This document shows, piece by piece, positions 1-11,996 of a DNA stretch of 64,000 nucleotides. The notes under the pieces were generated by a model. That model saw only the letters and a program-made list of their open reading frames with translations. It did no database searches and had not been told where the DNA came from. The translations under genes and the position numbers were made by a program. This stretch comes from Rutidosis leptorrhynchoides. Lineage: Eukaryota; Streptophyta; Magnoliopsida; Asterales; Asteraceae. The stretch's first letter is position 1, and each line of letters opens with the position of its first letter. The stretch spans positions 362,556,001 through 362,620,000 of the forward strand of contig NC_092340.1 of the NCBI RefSeq assembly GCF_046630445.1. The letters are read 5' to 3'.

Positions 1-902
1 GCGTATATATATAGAGATATAGATGTAGATATTTTAAATTTAATAATATAATAAAACATTAATATAATATAATAAAATAATAAAATAATAATCATTTTTG
101 TTGTTTTCCTTGTCGACATATTTAAATATAATATATATAATAATATAATAATATTGAAATAAAATATAATAATATAATAATATATTTAGAATCAAATTTG
201 AATCGTAAATGTTTAAAAAAAGTCGTATTTATTAAATACTTCAGGGTTATATTATGTAACTTATAATTAATAATTTCTATCATGTCGCTTTCATGTGAAT
301 AGTAAATTAATTAATTTCGTTTCATTTACTATTCAATGAATAGTAAATGAATTAATTTAAATTCAACTATTTAAGCTACACGTTGTTGTACGTTATGCTT
401 TACAAATTGTACATTTTTAATTTAACTTCGTTTCTTAAAAAAAAATTACAAAAATTATATCATAAAAATAAAACGACTTAATACGTAAAATTTTTAAATA
501 GAAAAAGCATCGTTTAATAGTAAATTTTTATCATTTCATATATAAATATTATAAAATTTAGTTTTCTAGAACTAATTATATTCAATATTCATAACCACGT
601 TTTAAATATACGTCGCAAGTTATTCATACAATTACTATTCCAACTTATCATATATATTCAAATAGATATATAAACCAATAAGTTCAATGTACGGTATCAT
701 ACAATTAATACCTTATTACGCTTTCAGGTTATAGTATATATAGGTATCTATTTACATATAATTGTTCGCGAATCATCGAGAACAGTCGAAGGGTAATTGT
801 ATAGTTCAAAATTTTGAGATTCAAATTCATAGACTTTGCTTATCGTGTCGGAAACGTTAAAGATTAAGTTTAAATTTGGTCAGAAATTTCCGGGTCATCA
901 CA
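1..902 (-). repeat. RT-A 3' LTR (partial)
   Basis: This is the promoter-side end of the LTR (on the minus strand it begins TGATGACCCGG). It ends on the plus strand with TCATCACA, the inverse of the TGTGACGA that starts the other copy at 4841. The missing part lies left of the window. Confidence 0.93.
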
Positions 903-915
903 GTATCCCCCCGTT
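903..915 (-). promoter_or_regulatory. RT-A polypurine tract
   Basis: On the minus strand the sequence AACGGGGGGATAC abuts the 3' LTR. It is preceded by TTTCGGGACGAAATTTC, the same context that precedes the 3' LTRs of RT-B and RT-C/D. It would prime plus-strand DNA synthesis. Confidence 0.8.
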
Positions 916-2177
916 AAAGAAATTTCGTCCCGAAATTTGAGTGAGGTCGTAATGGCTAACAATAACAATGTTTTCATGACGTATATGAGTCGATAAATAG
1001 AGTTTTATCACCGTTGAATAATATGGATATAACAATCCGATTACTCGAAGCGTAAGAGAGAAGTTATCGCATAATAGTGAATTTGAAGGAATAGAGATTC
1101 GTCTTAACTTTTGATGTAGTAACGATTGATTTCCGGAATTTAAGGAATAGAAAATCTTCATAATCTAAATAAGATTTGATTCTTCGGGAATTAGGGAAAT
1201 TAAGTTTTCCTTTGATTGAATGCGTAATCTACCTCGATTGCTATATCTGATATTTCGCTATAAATTGACCACTTCCGTTTCATTTATTTTCACCACTCCT
1301 ATAATCTTCTTCCTTATTTCATACTTTCAACAGATTGTGAAATGCTTAATCCAGTTCTGATTCTTGATATACTCCTAACTTTCATATCTGTCATTCTTCT
1401 TTTTCATCTACCACCAGAGGAAGTTACTTTCTTCTACCATTACCTTGGGGTTATAGTGTTTTTCATTCTCCCGTGTCTTTATATTGCTATACGTATTGAT
1501 ATACACGGTTTGTAATTTCGGGGTTGTTCCAGGGTTTTATATCCTCCGTTATATTTCGGAGCTCCATGCTTTCGTTCTCTCTTCCCGACTTTAAGTCAAG
1601 CGAATAATGGTCCAGAATTCGTAGGTATGGATTTCGGAATGAACATAATTAATGTTCAAGGAAAGAAATTGTAATGGCACGATCTTGATTTGTCAAATTA
1701 CCAGAATATCTGGAAAAGGCCGAATCATCAAGAAATATGTTTTCTTGATAATTTTAGAGGTTAAATAGAATGAAAGAGTTATGTAACATGGTTCATGATG
1801 AGGGTGGGATCTGTGAACCTTCATCACGTTCCATTAGAAACTCAGCATGACTTACTGTAATATAATCACGTTGGCCTGACGTCATTATATTATACTAATT
1901 CATGCTTCAGTTCTCAACACTACTTCATAACATTCATATTTTAAACTTGAATTTTTCAGAATTTAGAAACTAACACAGTTTCTTTTATGATGTAACACAG
2001 ATAGCGTGAAGGAATGAATAATTTCAGATAGTCACGAAATTATCCTCAGAAATATTGAGGATATTTATAATGAAAGATACGATGATATCTTAGAATATTC
2101 AAGATAAGATGATGATGAAGAATATTATCCGTAAGGGTTTTAGAGTAAGGAGTAAGGTATTCGTTAATGGCTTCGGC
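916..2177 (-). other. RT-A internal 3' region, non-coding
   Basis: I see no credible gene here. Read on the minus strand, parts match RT-B around 39750-40990, for example the block around a TGACGTCTGGCCAACG-like sequence at 1870-1885 (RT-B 40023-40040). The region therefore belongs to the shared RT-A/RT-B backbone and is not host DNA. Confidence 0.65.
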
Positions 2178-2367
2178 AGATACTGAATCATTTGAATTCT
2201 TTGAAGGCAGGTTCAATCTTTGTGATTTATCCTCCTTCATACTTTGCTCAATCCGTTTTCCAGTTCCAACCTCCTCTTTTCTCAGCTTTACCATCATACC
2301 ATTCTTTATCATCAAACTTTTGACTGTTAAAGTCATTTACAGTTTTTGCTGCTTCATCAGCATTTCT
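2178..2367 (-). pseudogene. captured poly(A)-binding protein (PABP) fragment, frameshifted
   Basis: Two overlapping minus-strand frames together resemble the end of RRM3, the linker and the start of RRM4 of plant cytoplasmic PABP. The first contains NADEAAKTV and QKFDDKEWY. After a frameshift near 2270, the second contains IEQSMKEDKSQRLNL and NDSVS. The equivalent plant PABP segment has DDAAKAV, KKFDDKEW, FEQSVKEAVDK and LNLYVKN (family knowledge). RT-B carries the same segment in one open frame at 39523-39735. With neither flanking RRM complete, it cannot bind RNA as PABP does. I infer capture of host transcript or gene sequence by an ancestor of RT-A and RT-B. Confidence 0.78.
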
Positions 2368-2962
2368 AGAACTAGTTCGCAGTTCAGTGTGTTTTTCAGA
2401 AACTTCACATTCAAAGTATGTAACTGTTGGCGTAGAGGTGCTGCAAGATTTCAAAATACTGATTGCTAATTTCCTTTAATTCGTATGGCAATTATTGTTA
2501 AGAGATGTGGATGAGTACATGATAGGGTTATAATGAGTATACGGATTTTTCAGAAGGTCAAGAACAAATGAAGTTGTTGGTAAATGTGGTGGAACATAAA
2601 AGGTTCCCCGGTAACAATATCATATATGTCAAGGTTACAAATCTGAAAGGTCGAAATTTACTGGTTGCAAGGGTGATAACACTAGATACCTTGAAAAGGA
2701 ATTGCAAGATTATTTTTGGTAAAAACAACGCTAAAGGATCTTGCACGGTTTTGAAGTCAAAGTATAGCTTTGAAAGATGTAGAGATCTAAGAATGATGTC
2801 ACCGGTTCAGAGTTATGAATTGGATTCTGATCCGTCAATATCAGAATGTGTAATTGAATTTGTATGAGATGATTGGGTATCATTGTGAGCATGATTGATA
2901 GATTTGTGAATCAAAGTTGAAGAATGTACAATCTAACATATTAATTGCGAACTTATATATTT

Positions 2963-2986
2963 CCCGAGTATTACCTACCCGTTAAA
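2963..2986 (-). promoter_or_regulatory. internal PPT-like inverted motif, RT-A copy
   Basis: On the minus strand this reads TTTAACGGGTAGGTAATAC followed by TCGGG. The core AACGGGTAGGTA is the one found at the 3' PPT of the related elements, here about 2 kb inside. It is followed by an inverted arm. Counterparts are at 38761 (RT-B), 25924 (RT-C) and 16687 (RT-D). Confidence 0.6.
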
Positions 2987-3126
2987 GATTTCACAATTAA
3001 CATTTTGTACAAAAGAATTTTTATTACAGTCTTTATGAAAATATATGTATGTATATTTTCTTCAGATGTAATACAGATTTAATGAGTTAATATCATATTA
3101 AGCTCATTTGATTTTTGGCTTGAATT

Positions 3127-3905
3127 AGAAATGAATAATCTCTAAAACATTAGAGATTGCATAATCTTCGCGGAGTATTTCACTAATGAAATCAATACTT
3201 CATTATTTATTCTTATTAATATTCCTCAATAAAGGATGTTGGTATTCGTGGAATTCTTGCTAACTTTGCAAGGTGCAATTGATGTTTTCTAGAAAGTTTC
3301 GAGTGCATCGAAGATGAAAGTGTAAAATCAACCATGTTATTGAATAATACACTTGGTTTATTATGAAACGAAATTCATTGAATTGAAACAGAGATTGTAG
3401 TTAACGAAGGTTGTACATCATATCATATTAGTAATATGAATTAACAGAGTAGTTAAGTTTCATACATAATAGCTTAGCACAGAAAGATTTATTAGGGTTT
3501 AAAATTTATATATATATAAGATATACATATAATTTCTTCGGAGGGAATGAGTTATTATTTTATAACTCGTTGATTCAATATACGCGTTATTGATTCGTAA
3601 TGATGTCCACGGTAATTCTTGACCTAGAGGAGCTTGTGATGTTAGAGGTGCTGACGATTCTAACGATATTGACAGCACTGACTGTGCTGGTGAGGCTAAG
3701 GGTATTGTTGTTATTGTGATATAACAAGTCTAACTTGTAAATCATTCACTATTCCGATCAAGGTTTCTAATCTATCTGATTTATGGTTAAGGCTTGAATA
3801 GATAATCTCTAAACTTTAGAAATTACATAATCGTCGTAGAATGTTTCTCCGATGAAGTTATGAATCAATACTTCATCGTTTATTGTTGTTGATACTCCTT
3901 GGTAT
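3127..3905. repeat. diverged direct duplication within RT-A
   Basis: Bases 3127-3262 and 3786-3905 share the order AATCTCTAAA, then a TTAGA(A/G)ATT motif, then (G/A)TAATC(T/G)TCG, then CAATACTTCAT, with many differences. RT-B shows only one recognisable copy of this block (around 38585-38620), so the extra copy may be specific to the RT-A branch. Confidence 0.5.
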
Positions 3906-4454
3906 CTATGGTGCGTATGATGTTGATATCCGAGGTACAAATCGTGATGTTGAGGCGTGTGATGTGGATGTTGTTGGTAGTGGTAATGGTACTGTTGGTG
4001 TTGTTGTCAGTGGTACTAGTGCTGTTGGTGCTGAGGATGGTGATGTTACTGGTGTTGGTGATACTGCTGGTGTTTGTAAATTGTGTACCGTGCTCTCTAA
4101 AGTTAACACTCGAGCTCGAAGTTCTTTAACTTCTTCTACTAACCCTGGTTGGTTATCGGTGTGAGGTCGGATATCTTTTCTGGTTCCGTTAATGGTAGCT
4201 TCAAGATGAAAAATTCTCGCAAAAAGAGTATAAACGGTGTTGCGAACAGGTTCGCCAGTAAGTGGATCGAGTACTCCGACGTTAGGCGGTAGGTTCGGCT
4301 CGTGGTATGGAGTACCTTCTTCATTTCTCCATAGGGTAAGTATTTCGCTAACCCATCTCCACTTTCTAAAGAAATCACGGTAGTTGATCGGTCGATGCGG
4401 TCCCGTCACGCTGTCTTCGGAGTTGGAGGGACTTGGTCTATTCGAGGAGGCCAT
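3906..4454 (-). CDS. RT-A cargo ORF: 182-aa coiled-coil protein, unknown function
   Basis: An open 182-codon frame starting at the first ATG after the element leader. The N terminus is polar and Ser-rich. Residues about 22-75 hold aromatic-rich motifs (FFRKWRWV, LWRNEEG, YHEPNLPP) and the signature LTGEPVRNT. Residues about 103-127 form a heptad-like coiled coil (VEEVKELRARVLTLES). The tail is Pro/Thr/Ser-rich. The 177-aa ORF of RT-B (37977-38510) is clearly homologous in order and motifs (LTGKPVRNT, IEEVNELRARVMSLEN), although many residues differ. I do not recognise the family. A gag-like structural role, an RNA-binding accessory role or a captured host domain are all possible. Two open, diverged copies suggest selection on the protein while the elements were active. 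Confidence 0.7.
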   Translation of the reverse strand: MASSNRPSPSNSEDSVTGPHRPINYRDFFRKWRWVSEILTLWRNEEGTPYHEPNLPPNVGVLDPLTGEPVRNTVYTLFARIFHLEATINGTRKDIRPHTDNQPGLVEEVKELRARVLTLESTVHNLQTPAVSPTPVTSPSSAPTALVPLTTTPTVPLPLPTTSTSHASTSRFVPRISTSYAP

Positions 4455-4826
4455 CTTACGTGTTCACAGAAAGTTATGAAATGATTCTTGGTATAAATTG
4501 AGGGTTGAATACTGGATGATACCTTCGTCTTCTCGCATACGTATATATAGTAAAAGGATTCCGTAATTTACGGAGGAAATTTCGAAAAGCGCCAAATAAG
4601 ATTCACTGTAGTAGATATGATAGGATATGATTTGTATATACACCGTGTATGCAATAAATGCAAAAACACGTGTCAAGACGTAAGATTGATAAACAGGTAA
4701 TTTCCGACAAGAAATGATAAGCAAAACTTTTTACATGCAGACACGGTCAAAGTCCAGACTTACGAATGCATCCTAACATCTATCAGTTAGACACATTAAT
4801 GCAAGACCTGATTCACTAAGACCAAC
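4455..4826 (-). other. RT-A leader between PBS and ORF
   Basis: Non-coding leader. On the minus strand it contains TTAGGATGCATT and a tract ending GTCGGAAATTACCTG, shared with RT-B (37662-37745). The first part is also shared with the leaders of RT-C (24158 onward) and RT-D (18409-18425 on the opposite strand). Shared leaders suggest a common packaging or priming region. Confidence 0.65.
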
Positions 4827-4838
4827 GCTCTGATACCA
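4827..4838 (-). promoter_or_regulatory. RT-A primer-binding site (initiator Met tRNA type)
   Basis: The minus strand reads TGGTATCAGAGC, complementary to the 3' end of plant initiator Met tRNA, two bases inside the 5' LTR. It fixes the orientation of RT-A. Confidence 0.88.
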
Positions 4839-4840
4839 AC

Positions 4841-7019
4841 TGTGACGATCGCTCCAAATCCATATGGACGAACACGTCATTCGTTGATTTCATTGCGAGG
4901 TATTTGACCTCTATATGATACGTTTTGTAAACATTGCATTCTTTTGAAAAGGAACACCATAAATGTATATTTAAATCAAAGGTTTTCGACAACTGATGAT
5001 TTCTACATATAGACAATCACCGTATATAATAGTTTACAATAGTGCTTTCGTTGACAATACAGTCAAATAAGGTACATGGTGATGAATTGGTGAATGCAAC
5101 GTTTTCTTGAAAAATATGTCAGGTAAGACTCCATGCACATAGCTTGTATATCATATAAGCAAACAGCGGAAGACTTCTAGGGAACCTGAGAATAAACATG
5201 CTAACAAGTGTCAACACAAAGGTTGGTGAGTTCATAGTTTATATGTTTCGCATAATCTGTATATAAAGATGGATCACAAGATTTCAGTTGTTTCTTCCAT
5301 AAATGGTTATCAAAATATTCTACAAGAATGAGCACCCTGGTAACTAAGCTTTAACGTCTATATAATAAGTACCCCTCGTTTAACATGCAACCAACATGTA
5401 CAATACACTCAAATAGCATACGTCTGTTTTATAGTTCAGGATAGGATTTCTATACCTGGAACAGACGGGGATGTCAAACCCTATGGATCCATATACTACT
5501 ACTCGCGCCCACCAGTTCTTATAACTGGCAGTTAACAGTTACCAAAGCTAAGGGATTTTCGGTTCAAACTCGGTGTAGAATTTAGTATGTACTTGTATCC
5601 ATTATGTTTAAAATAAAGTGCATGTATTCTCAGCCCAAAAATATATATTGCAAAAGCAATTAAAAAGGGATCGTATGAAACTCACCCATATAAATATTGT
5701 AAATCAGTTAATAAAGCATTTGCATGTATTCTCAGCCCAAAAATATTGAGAGAAAAAGGGTTCTTATGAAACTCACATTTCAATATTGTGGTTCAATATT
5801 GTAGGCAAAATATGTAGATGCAATGACAACAACGAATGCATAGTTGGTCTGAGATTCACGAACAATACACCCGAACATTATCCATAACCTCCTTAGCTAT
5901 AACCCACTTGAAACTCGTTTTCAAAATCACCCGAACATAACCCCGTCGTTGTATTTTATGTATATTATTATTTTTGTATCATAAAAATAATAATACTAAT
6001 AGTAATAAAATTGATAATAATAATATTAAGTATAATAATAAAATATTGATACTATGAAGTAACAAGTGTGTTTTATAAAAAAAAATGATTGAGTGTAATC
6101 CATCTATCTATCCATATGCGTATATATATAGAGATATAGATGTAGATATTTTAAATTTAATAATATAATAAAACATTAATATAATATAATAAAATAATAA
6201 AATAATAATCATTTTTGTTGTTTTCCTTGTCGACATATTTAAATATAATATATATAATAATATAATAATATTGAAATAAAATATAATAATATAATAATAT
6301 ATTTAGAATCAAATTTGAATCGTAAATGTTTAAAAAAAGTCGTATTTATTAAATACTTCAGGGTTATATTATGTAACTTATAATTAATAATTTCTATCAT
6401 GTCGCTTTCATGTGAATAGTAAATTAATTAATTTCGTTTCATTTACTATTCAATGAATAGTAAATGAATTAATTTAAATTCAACTATTTAAGCTACACGT
6501 TGTTGTACGTTATGCTTTACAAATTGTACATTTTTAATTTAACTTCGTTTCTTAAAAAAAAATTACAAAAATTATATCATAAAAATAAAACGACTTAATA
6601 CGTAAAATTTTTAAATAGAAAAAGCATCGTTTAATAGTAAATTTTTATCATTTCATATATAAATATTATAAAATTTAGTTTTCTAGAACTAATTATATTC
6701 AATATTCATAACCACGTTTTAAATATACGTCGCAAGTTATTCATACAATTACTATTCCAACTTATCATATATATTCAAATAGATATATAAACCAATAAGT
6801 TCAATGTACGGTATCATACAATTAATACCTTATTACGCTTTCAGGTTATAGTATATATAGGTATCTATTTACATATAATTGTTCGCGAATCATCGAGAAC
6901 AGTCGAAGGGTAATTGTATAGTTCAAAATTTTGAGATTCAAATTCATAGACTTTGCTTATCGTGTCGGAAACGTTAAAGATTAAGTTTAAATTTGGTCAG
7001 AAATTTCCGGGTCATCACA
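4841..7019 (-). repeat. RT-A 5' LTR, complete (2179 bp)
   Basis: On the plus strand it runs from TGTGACGATC to GGTCATCACA, so the LTR has TG...CA ends with short inverted termini. Blocks such as the sequence around ACCTCTATATGATACG and GAGAATAAACATGCT are shared with the LTRs of RT-C/D, the solo LTR and RT-B, so all belong to one LTR superfamily. No gene is apparent inside. Confidence 0.92.
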
Positions 7020-7175
7020 TTAAAGCAGCAAGAAATAGAATGGTAGGTTATGTGGTACCACAACAAAGAAGAACAGGTGATGAGTCATTCAGACTCTAGG
7101 TCAAAGAAGTCTGTTAAATTGAAACATGAAAGTGGGTCAGAACAGAGTGGGATAACATCAAGTCAAAATTCTTAG

Positions 7176-7529
7176 TGTTATAGTTGTAGATCATCTCATA
7201 GTAGTCCTTGTTCATATTCAACCAAAAGATGTTTGAGATGTGGTATTGTGGGGCACGAGATTCGAATGTGTTCATTCCAAGAGGATGTATGTTGGAAATG
7301 TCATCAAGTGGGGCATAGGTCAGCTCAGTGTCTGTATGTAAGAGGATCAGGTTCTGGGGCGGGGCCAGGAGCGCAGTCAGGATCAGTAGGTGGATCTTCT
7401 GGTTCTCCAGTTGGGCAGAAAAGAAAGAATCCACCTACAGCAACAACAAGAGCTTATCAGATGGTTGCAGATGCAGATGTTGAATATGATGTGAATATAT
7501 GTATGCTTCAAAATCCTCGTACTGTTTAG
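7176..7529 (+). pseudogene. RT-G gag nucleocapsid remnant with three zinc knuckles
   Basis: The frame opens after a stop at 7173-7175. It contains CYSCRSSHSSPC (C-x2-C-x3-H-x3-C), then CLRCGIVGHEIRMC and CWKCHQVGHRSAQC (both C-x2-C-x4-H-x4-C). A Gly/Ser-rich linker and TTRAYQM follow, the usual run-up to the protease in Tekay-like elements. The frame ends before any protease active site. The same irregular first knuckle followed by two regular ones occurs in RT-C/D gag. The following 7530-7794 is non-coding, with no pol. Confidence 0.8.
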
Positions 7530-7789
7530 TTGTATATATGTATATGATTGTGTATATATATACATGTGTGTAGATTGGTAGATCTTGATTGTAGTGTAAG
7601 ATTTATTTCGTTGGGTTATGTTGTGGTATGTTTGTTTGCGACCCTTGTTTGCTTTGTGGGGTAAGGGTGACCCTTAGGTTGACTTTTTAGGATTGAAGAC
7701 CGTGACTTGGATATAGATGTATTTGGTATCTTTATGGAGTGGACTTTTGGATGACAGGAAGTTGTTAGATAATGACATGAGTATGAGTG

Positions 7790-7794
7790 ATATG
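7790..7794. repeat. RT-C target-site duplication, left (ATATG)
   Basis: ATATG sits immediately before the TG of the RT-C 5' LTR and recurs at 33987-33991 immediately after its 3' LTR. Confidence 0.9.
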
Positions 7795-8708
7795 TGTAGT
7801 GACCCGAACTTTTCCATGTTTATATATATTAATTGAGATTGATATTTACATGATTAAATGTTTCTAACATGCTAAGCAATCAAACTTGTTAAGACTTGAT
7901 TAATTGAAATAAGTTTCATATAGACAATTGACCACCCAAGTTGACCGATGATTCACGAACGTTAAAACTTGTAAAAACTATATGATGACATATATATGGA
8001 TATATATATAGTTAACATGATACTATGATAAGTAAACATATCATTAAGTATATTAACAATGAACTACATATGTAAAAACAAGACTACTAACTTAATGATT
8101 TTTAAACGAGACATATATGTAACGATTATCGTTGTAAAGACATTTAATGTATATATATCATATTAAGAGATATTCATACATGATAATATTATGATAATAT
8201 AATAATTTAAAATCTCATTTGATATTATAAACATTGGATTAACAACATTTAACAAGATCGTTATCCTAAAGGTTTCAAAACAACACTTACATGTAACGAC
8301 TAACGATGACTTAACGACTCAGTTAAAATGTATATACATGTAGTGTTTTAATATGTATTTATACACTTTTGAAAGACTTCAATACACTTATCAAAATACT
8401 TCTACTTAACAAAAATGCTTACAATTACATCCTCGTTCAGTTTCATCAACAATTCTACTCGTATGCACCCGTATTCGTACTCGTACAATACACAGCTTTT
8501 AGATGTATGTACTATTGGTATATACACTCCAATGATCAGCTCTTAATAGCCCATGTGAGTCACCTAACACATGTGGGAACCATCATTTGAAAACTAGCAT
8601 GAAATATCTCATAAAATTACAAAAATATGAGTAATCATTCATGACTTATTTACATGAAAACAAAATTACATATCCTTTATATCTAATCCATACACCAACG
8701 ACCAAAAA
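7795..8708 (+). repeat. RT-C 5' LTR, left fragment
   Basis: Starts TGTAGTGACCCGAAC, the same as the 3' LTR at 30730. It is interrupted after 8708 by RT-D and continues at 21756. Open frames here recur only because the LTR is repeated. Confidence 0.92.
8704..8708. repeat. RT-D target-site duplication, left (AAAAA)
   Basis: AAAAA precedes RT-D and recurs at 21751-21755 after it. The uninterrupted 3' LTR of RT-C has a single AAAAA at the matching place (about 31641-31646), which proves the empty site. Confidence 0.9.
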
Positions 8709-11700
8709 TGAAATGTCCCGTTCTTATTGATTAAAAACGTTCCATATTAATTGATTTCGTTGCGAGGTTTTGACCTCTATATGAGACGTTTTTCAAAGAC
8801 TGCATTCATTTTAAAACAAACCATAACCTTTATTTCATCAATAAAGGTTTAAAAAGCTTTACGTAGATTATCAAATAATGATAATCTAAATTATCCTGTT
8901 TACACACGACCATTACATAATGGTTTACAATACAAATATGTTACAACAAAATAAGTTTCTTGAATGCAGTTTTTACACAATATCATACAAGCATGGACTC
9001 CAAATCTCGTCCTTATTTAAGTATGCGACAGCGGAAGCTCTTAATAATCACCTGAGAATAAACATGCTTAAAACGTCAACAAAAATGTTGGTGAGTTATA
9101 GGTTTAACCTATATATATCAAATCATAATAATAGACCACAAGATTTCATATTTCAATACACATCCCATACATAGAGATAAAAATCATTCATATGGTGAAA
9201 ACCTGGTAATCGACATTAACAAGATGCATATATATAAGAATATCCCCATCATTCCGGGACACCCTTCGGATATGATATAAATTTTGAAGTACTAAAGCAT
9301 CCGGTACTTTGGATGGGGCTTGTTGGGCCCGATAGATCTATCTTTAGGATTCGCGTCAATTTGGAGATCGGTTTCCAAATTCTTAGATTACCAGACTTAA
9401 TAAAAAGGGGCATATTCGATTTCGATCATTCAACCATAGAATGTAGTTTCACGTACTTGTGTCTATTTTGTAAATCATTTATAAAACCTGCATGTATTCT
9501 CATCCCAAAAATATTAGATTTTAAAAGTGGGACTATAACTCACTTTCACAGATTTTTACTTCGTCGGGAAGTAAGACTTGGCCACTGGTTGATTCACGAA
9601 CCTATAACAATATATACATATATATCAAAGTATGTTCAAAATATATTTACAACACTTTTAATATATTTTGATGTTTTAAGTTTATTAAGTCAGCTGTCCT
9701 CGTTAGTAACCTATAACTAGTTGTCCACAGTTAGATATACAGAAATAAATCGATAAATATTATCTTGAATCAATCCACGACCCAGTGTATACGTATCTCA
9801 GTATTGATCACAACTCAAACTATACATATTTTGGAATCAACCTCAACCCTGTATAGCTAACTCCAACATTCACATATAGAGTGTCTATGGTTGTTCCAAA
9901 ATATATATAGATGTGTCGACATGATAGGTCAAAACATTGTATACGTGTCTATGGTATCTCAAGATTACATAATATACAATACAAGTTGATTAAGTTATGG
10001 TTGGAATATATTTGTTACCAATTTTCACGTAGCTAAAATGAGAAAAATTATCCAATCTTGTTTTACCCATAACTTCTTCATTTTAAATCCGTTTTGAGTG
10101 AATCAAATTGCTATGGTTTCATATTGAACTCTATTTTATGAATCTAAATAGAAAAAGTATAGGTTTATAGTCGGAAAAATAAGTTACAAGTCGTTTTTGT
10201 AAAGGTAGTCATTTCAGTCGAAAGAACGACGTCTAGATGACCATTTTAGAAAACATACTTCCACTTTGAGTTTAACCATAATTTTTGGATATAGTTTCAT
10301 GTTCATAATAAAAATCATTTTCTCAGAATAACAACTTTTAAATCAAAGTTTATCATAGTTTTTAATTAACTAACCCAAAACAGCCCGCGTGTTACTACGA
10401 CGGCGTAAATCCGGTTTAACGGTGTTTTTCGTGTTTCCAGGTTTTAAATCATTAAGTTAGCATATCATATAGATATAGAACATGTGTTTAGTTTATTTTA
10501 AAAGTCAAGTTAGAAGGATTAACTTTTGTTTGCGAACAAGTTTAGAATTAACTAAACTATGTTCTAGTGATTACAAGTTTAAACCTTCGAATAAGATAGC
10601 TTTATATGTATGAATCGAATGATGTTATGAACATCATTACTACCTTAAGTTCCTTGGATAAACCTACTGGAAAATAGAAAAATGGATCTAGCTTCAATGG
10701 ATCCTTGGATGGCTCGAAGTTCTTGAAGCAGAATCATGACACGAAAACAAGTTCAAGTAAGATCATCACTTAAAATAAGATTGTTATAGTTATAGAAATT
10801 GAACCAAAGTTTGAATATGATTATTACCTTGTATTAGAATGATAACCTACTGTAAGAAACAAAGATTTCTTGAGGTTGGATGATCACCTTACAAGATTGG
10901 AAGTGAGCTAGCAAACTTGAAAGTATTCTTGATTTTATGAAACTAGAACTTTTAGAATTTATGAAGAACACTTAGAACTTGAAGATGGAACTTGAGAGAG
11001 ATCAATTAGATGAAGAAAATTGAAGAATGAAAGTGTTTGTAGGTGTTTTTGGTCGTTGGTGTATGGATTAGATATAAAGGATATGTTATTTTGTTTTCAT
11101 GTAAATAAGTCATGAATGATTACTCATATTTTTGTAATTTTATGAGATATTTCATGCTAGTTGCCAAATGATGGTTCCCACATGTGTTAGGTAACTCACA
11201 TGGGCTGCTAAGAGCTGATCATTGGAGTGTATATACCAATAGTACATACATCTAAAAGCTGTGTATTGTACGAGTACGAATACGGGTGCATACGAGTAGA
11301 ATTGTTGATGAAACTGAACGAGGATGTAATTGTAAGCATTTTTGTTAAGTAGAAGTATTTTGATAAGTGTATTGAAGTCTTTCAAAAGTGTATAAATACA
11401 TATTAAAACACTACATGTATATACATTTTAACTGAGTCGTTAAGTCATCGTTAGTCGTTACATGTAAGTGTTGTTTTGAAACTTTTAGGTTAACGATCTT
11501 GTTAAATGTTGTTAACCCAATGTTTATAATATCAAATGAGATTTTAAATTATTATATTATCATGATATTATCATGTATGAATATCTCTTAATATGATATA
11601 TATACATTAAATGTCTTTACAACGATAATCGTTACATATATGTCTCGTTTAAAAATCATTAAGTTAGTAGTCTTGTTTTTACATATGTAGTTCATTGTTA

Positions 11701-11961
11701 ATATACTTAATGATATGTTTACTTATCATAGTATCATGTTAACTATATATATATATCCATATATATGTCATCATATAGTTTTTACAAGTTTTAACGTTCG
11801 TGAATCACCGGTCAACTTGGGTGGTCAATTGTCTATATGAAACATATTTCAATTAATCAAGTCTTAACAAGTTTGATTGCTTAACATGTTGGAAACATTT
11901 AATCATGTAAATATCAATCTCAATTAATATATATAAACATGGAAAAGTTCGGGTCACTACA
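8709..11961 (-). repeat. RT-D 3' LTR
   Basis: On the plus strand it runs from TGAAATGTCCCG to GGGTCACTACA. Nearly identical to 18499-21750; for example one base is missing at the GCCCGCG(G)TGTTACTACG site near 10385. Confidence 0.93.
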
Positions 11962-11974
11962 GTACCTACCCGTT
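11962..11974 (-). promoter_or_regulatory. RT-D polypurine tract
   Basis: The minus strand reads AACGGGTAGGTAC directly before the LTR. It is preceded by TTTCGGGACGAAATTT just after the gag-pol stop. Confidence 0.8.
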
Positions 11975-11996
11975 AAATAAATTTCGTCCCGAAATT

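Larger units (their letters stand above)
2368..3905 (-). other. RT-A internal spacer
   Basis: No supported coding region. It holds the internal PPT-like motif (2963-2986), a diverged direct duplication (3127-3905) and a stretch around 2790-2850 that matches RT-B near 38930-38960. Short open frames on both strands here look incidental. Confidence 0.55.
1..7019 (-). mobile_element. RT-A: non-autonomous LTR retrotransposon, left LTR cut by window edge
   Basis: The first 902 bases reappear at 6118-7019 with a constant offset of 6117 and no difference that I could see, so these are the two LTRs. The element reads on the minus strand: the PBS lies at 4827-4838 next to the right LTR and the polypurine tract at 903-915 next to the left LTR. 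The internal part is only about 3.9 kb and has no protease, reverse transcriptase, RNase H or integrase, so it cannot move alone. It holds one open ORF (3906-4454) and a broken poly(A)-binding-protein fragment. It is inserted in RT-G, which resumes at 7020. The target duplication partner lies left of the window. Confidence 0.9.

Noticed and set aside
2568..2867. A 99-codon plus-strand frame in RT-A
   Set aside because: It runs against the element, has no recognisable motif, and I found no matching frame in RT-B.
9313..9720. A 135-codon frame repeated at 19103-19510 and partly at 23083-23346
   Set aside because: It lies in LTRs; it recurs because LTRs are repeated, and it is truncated or changed in the RT-C copy.
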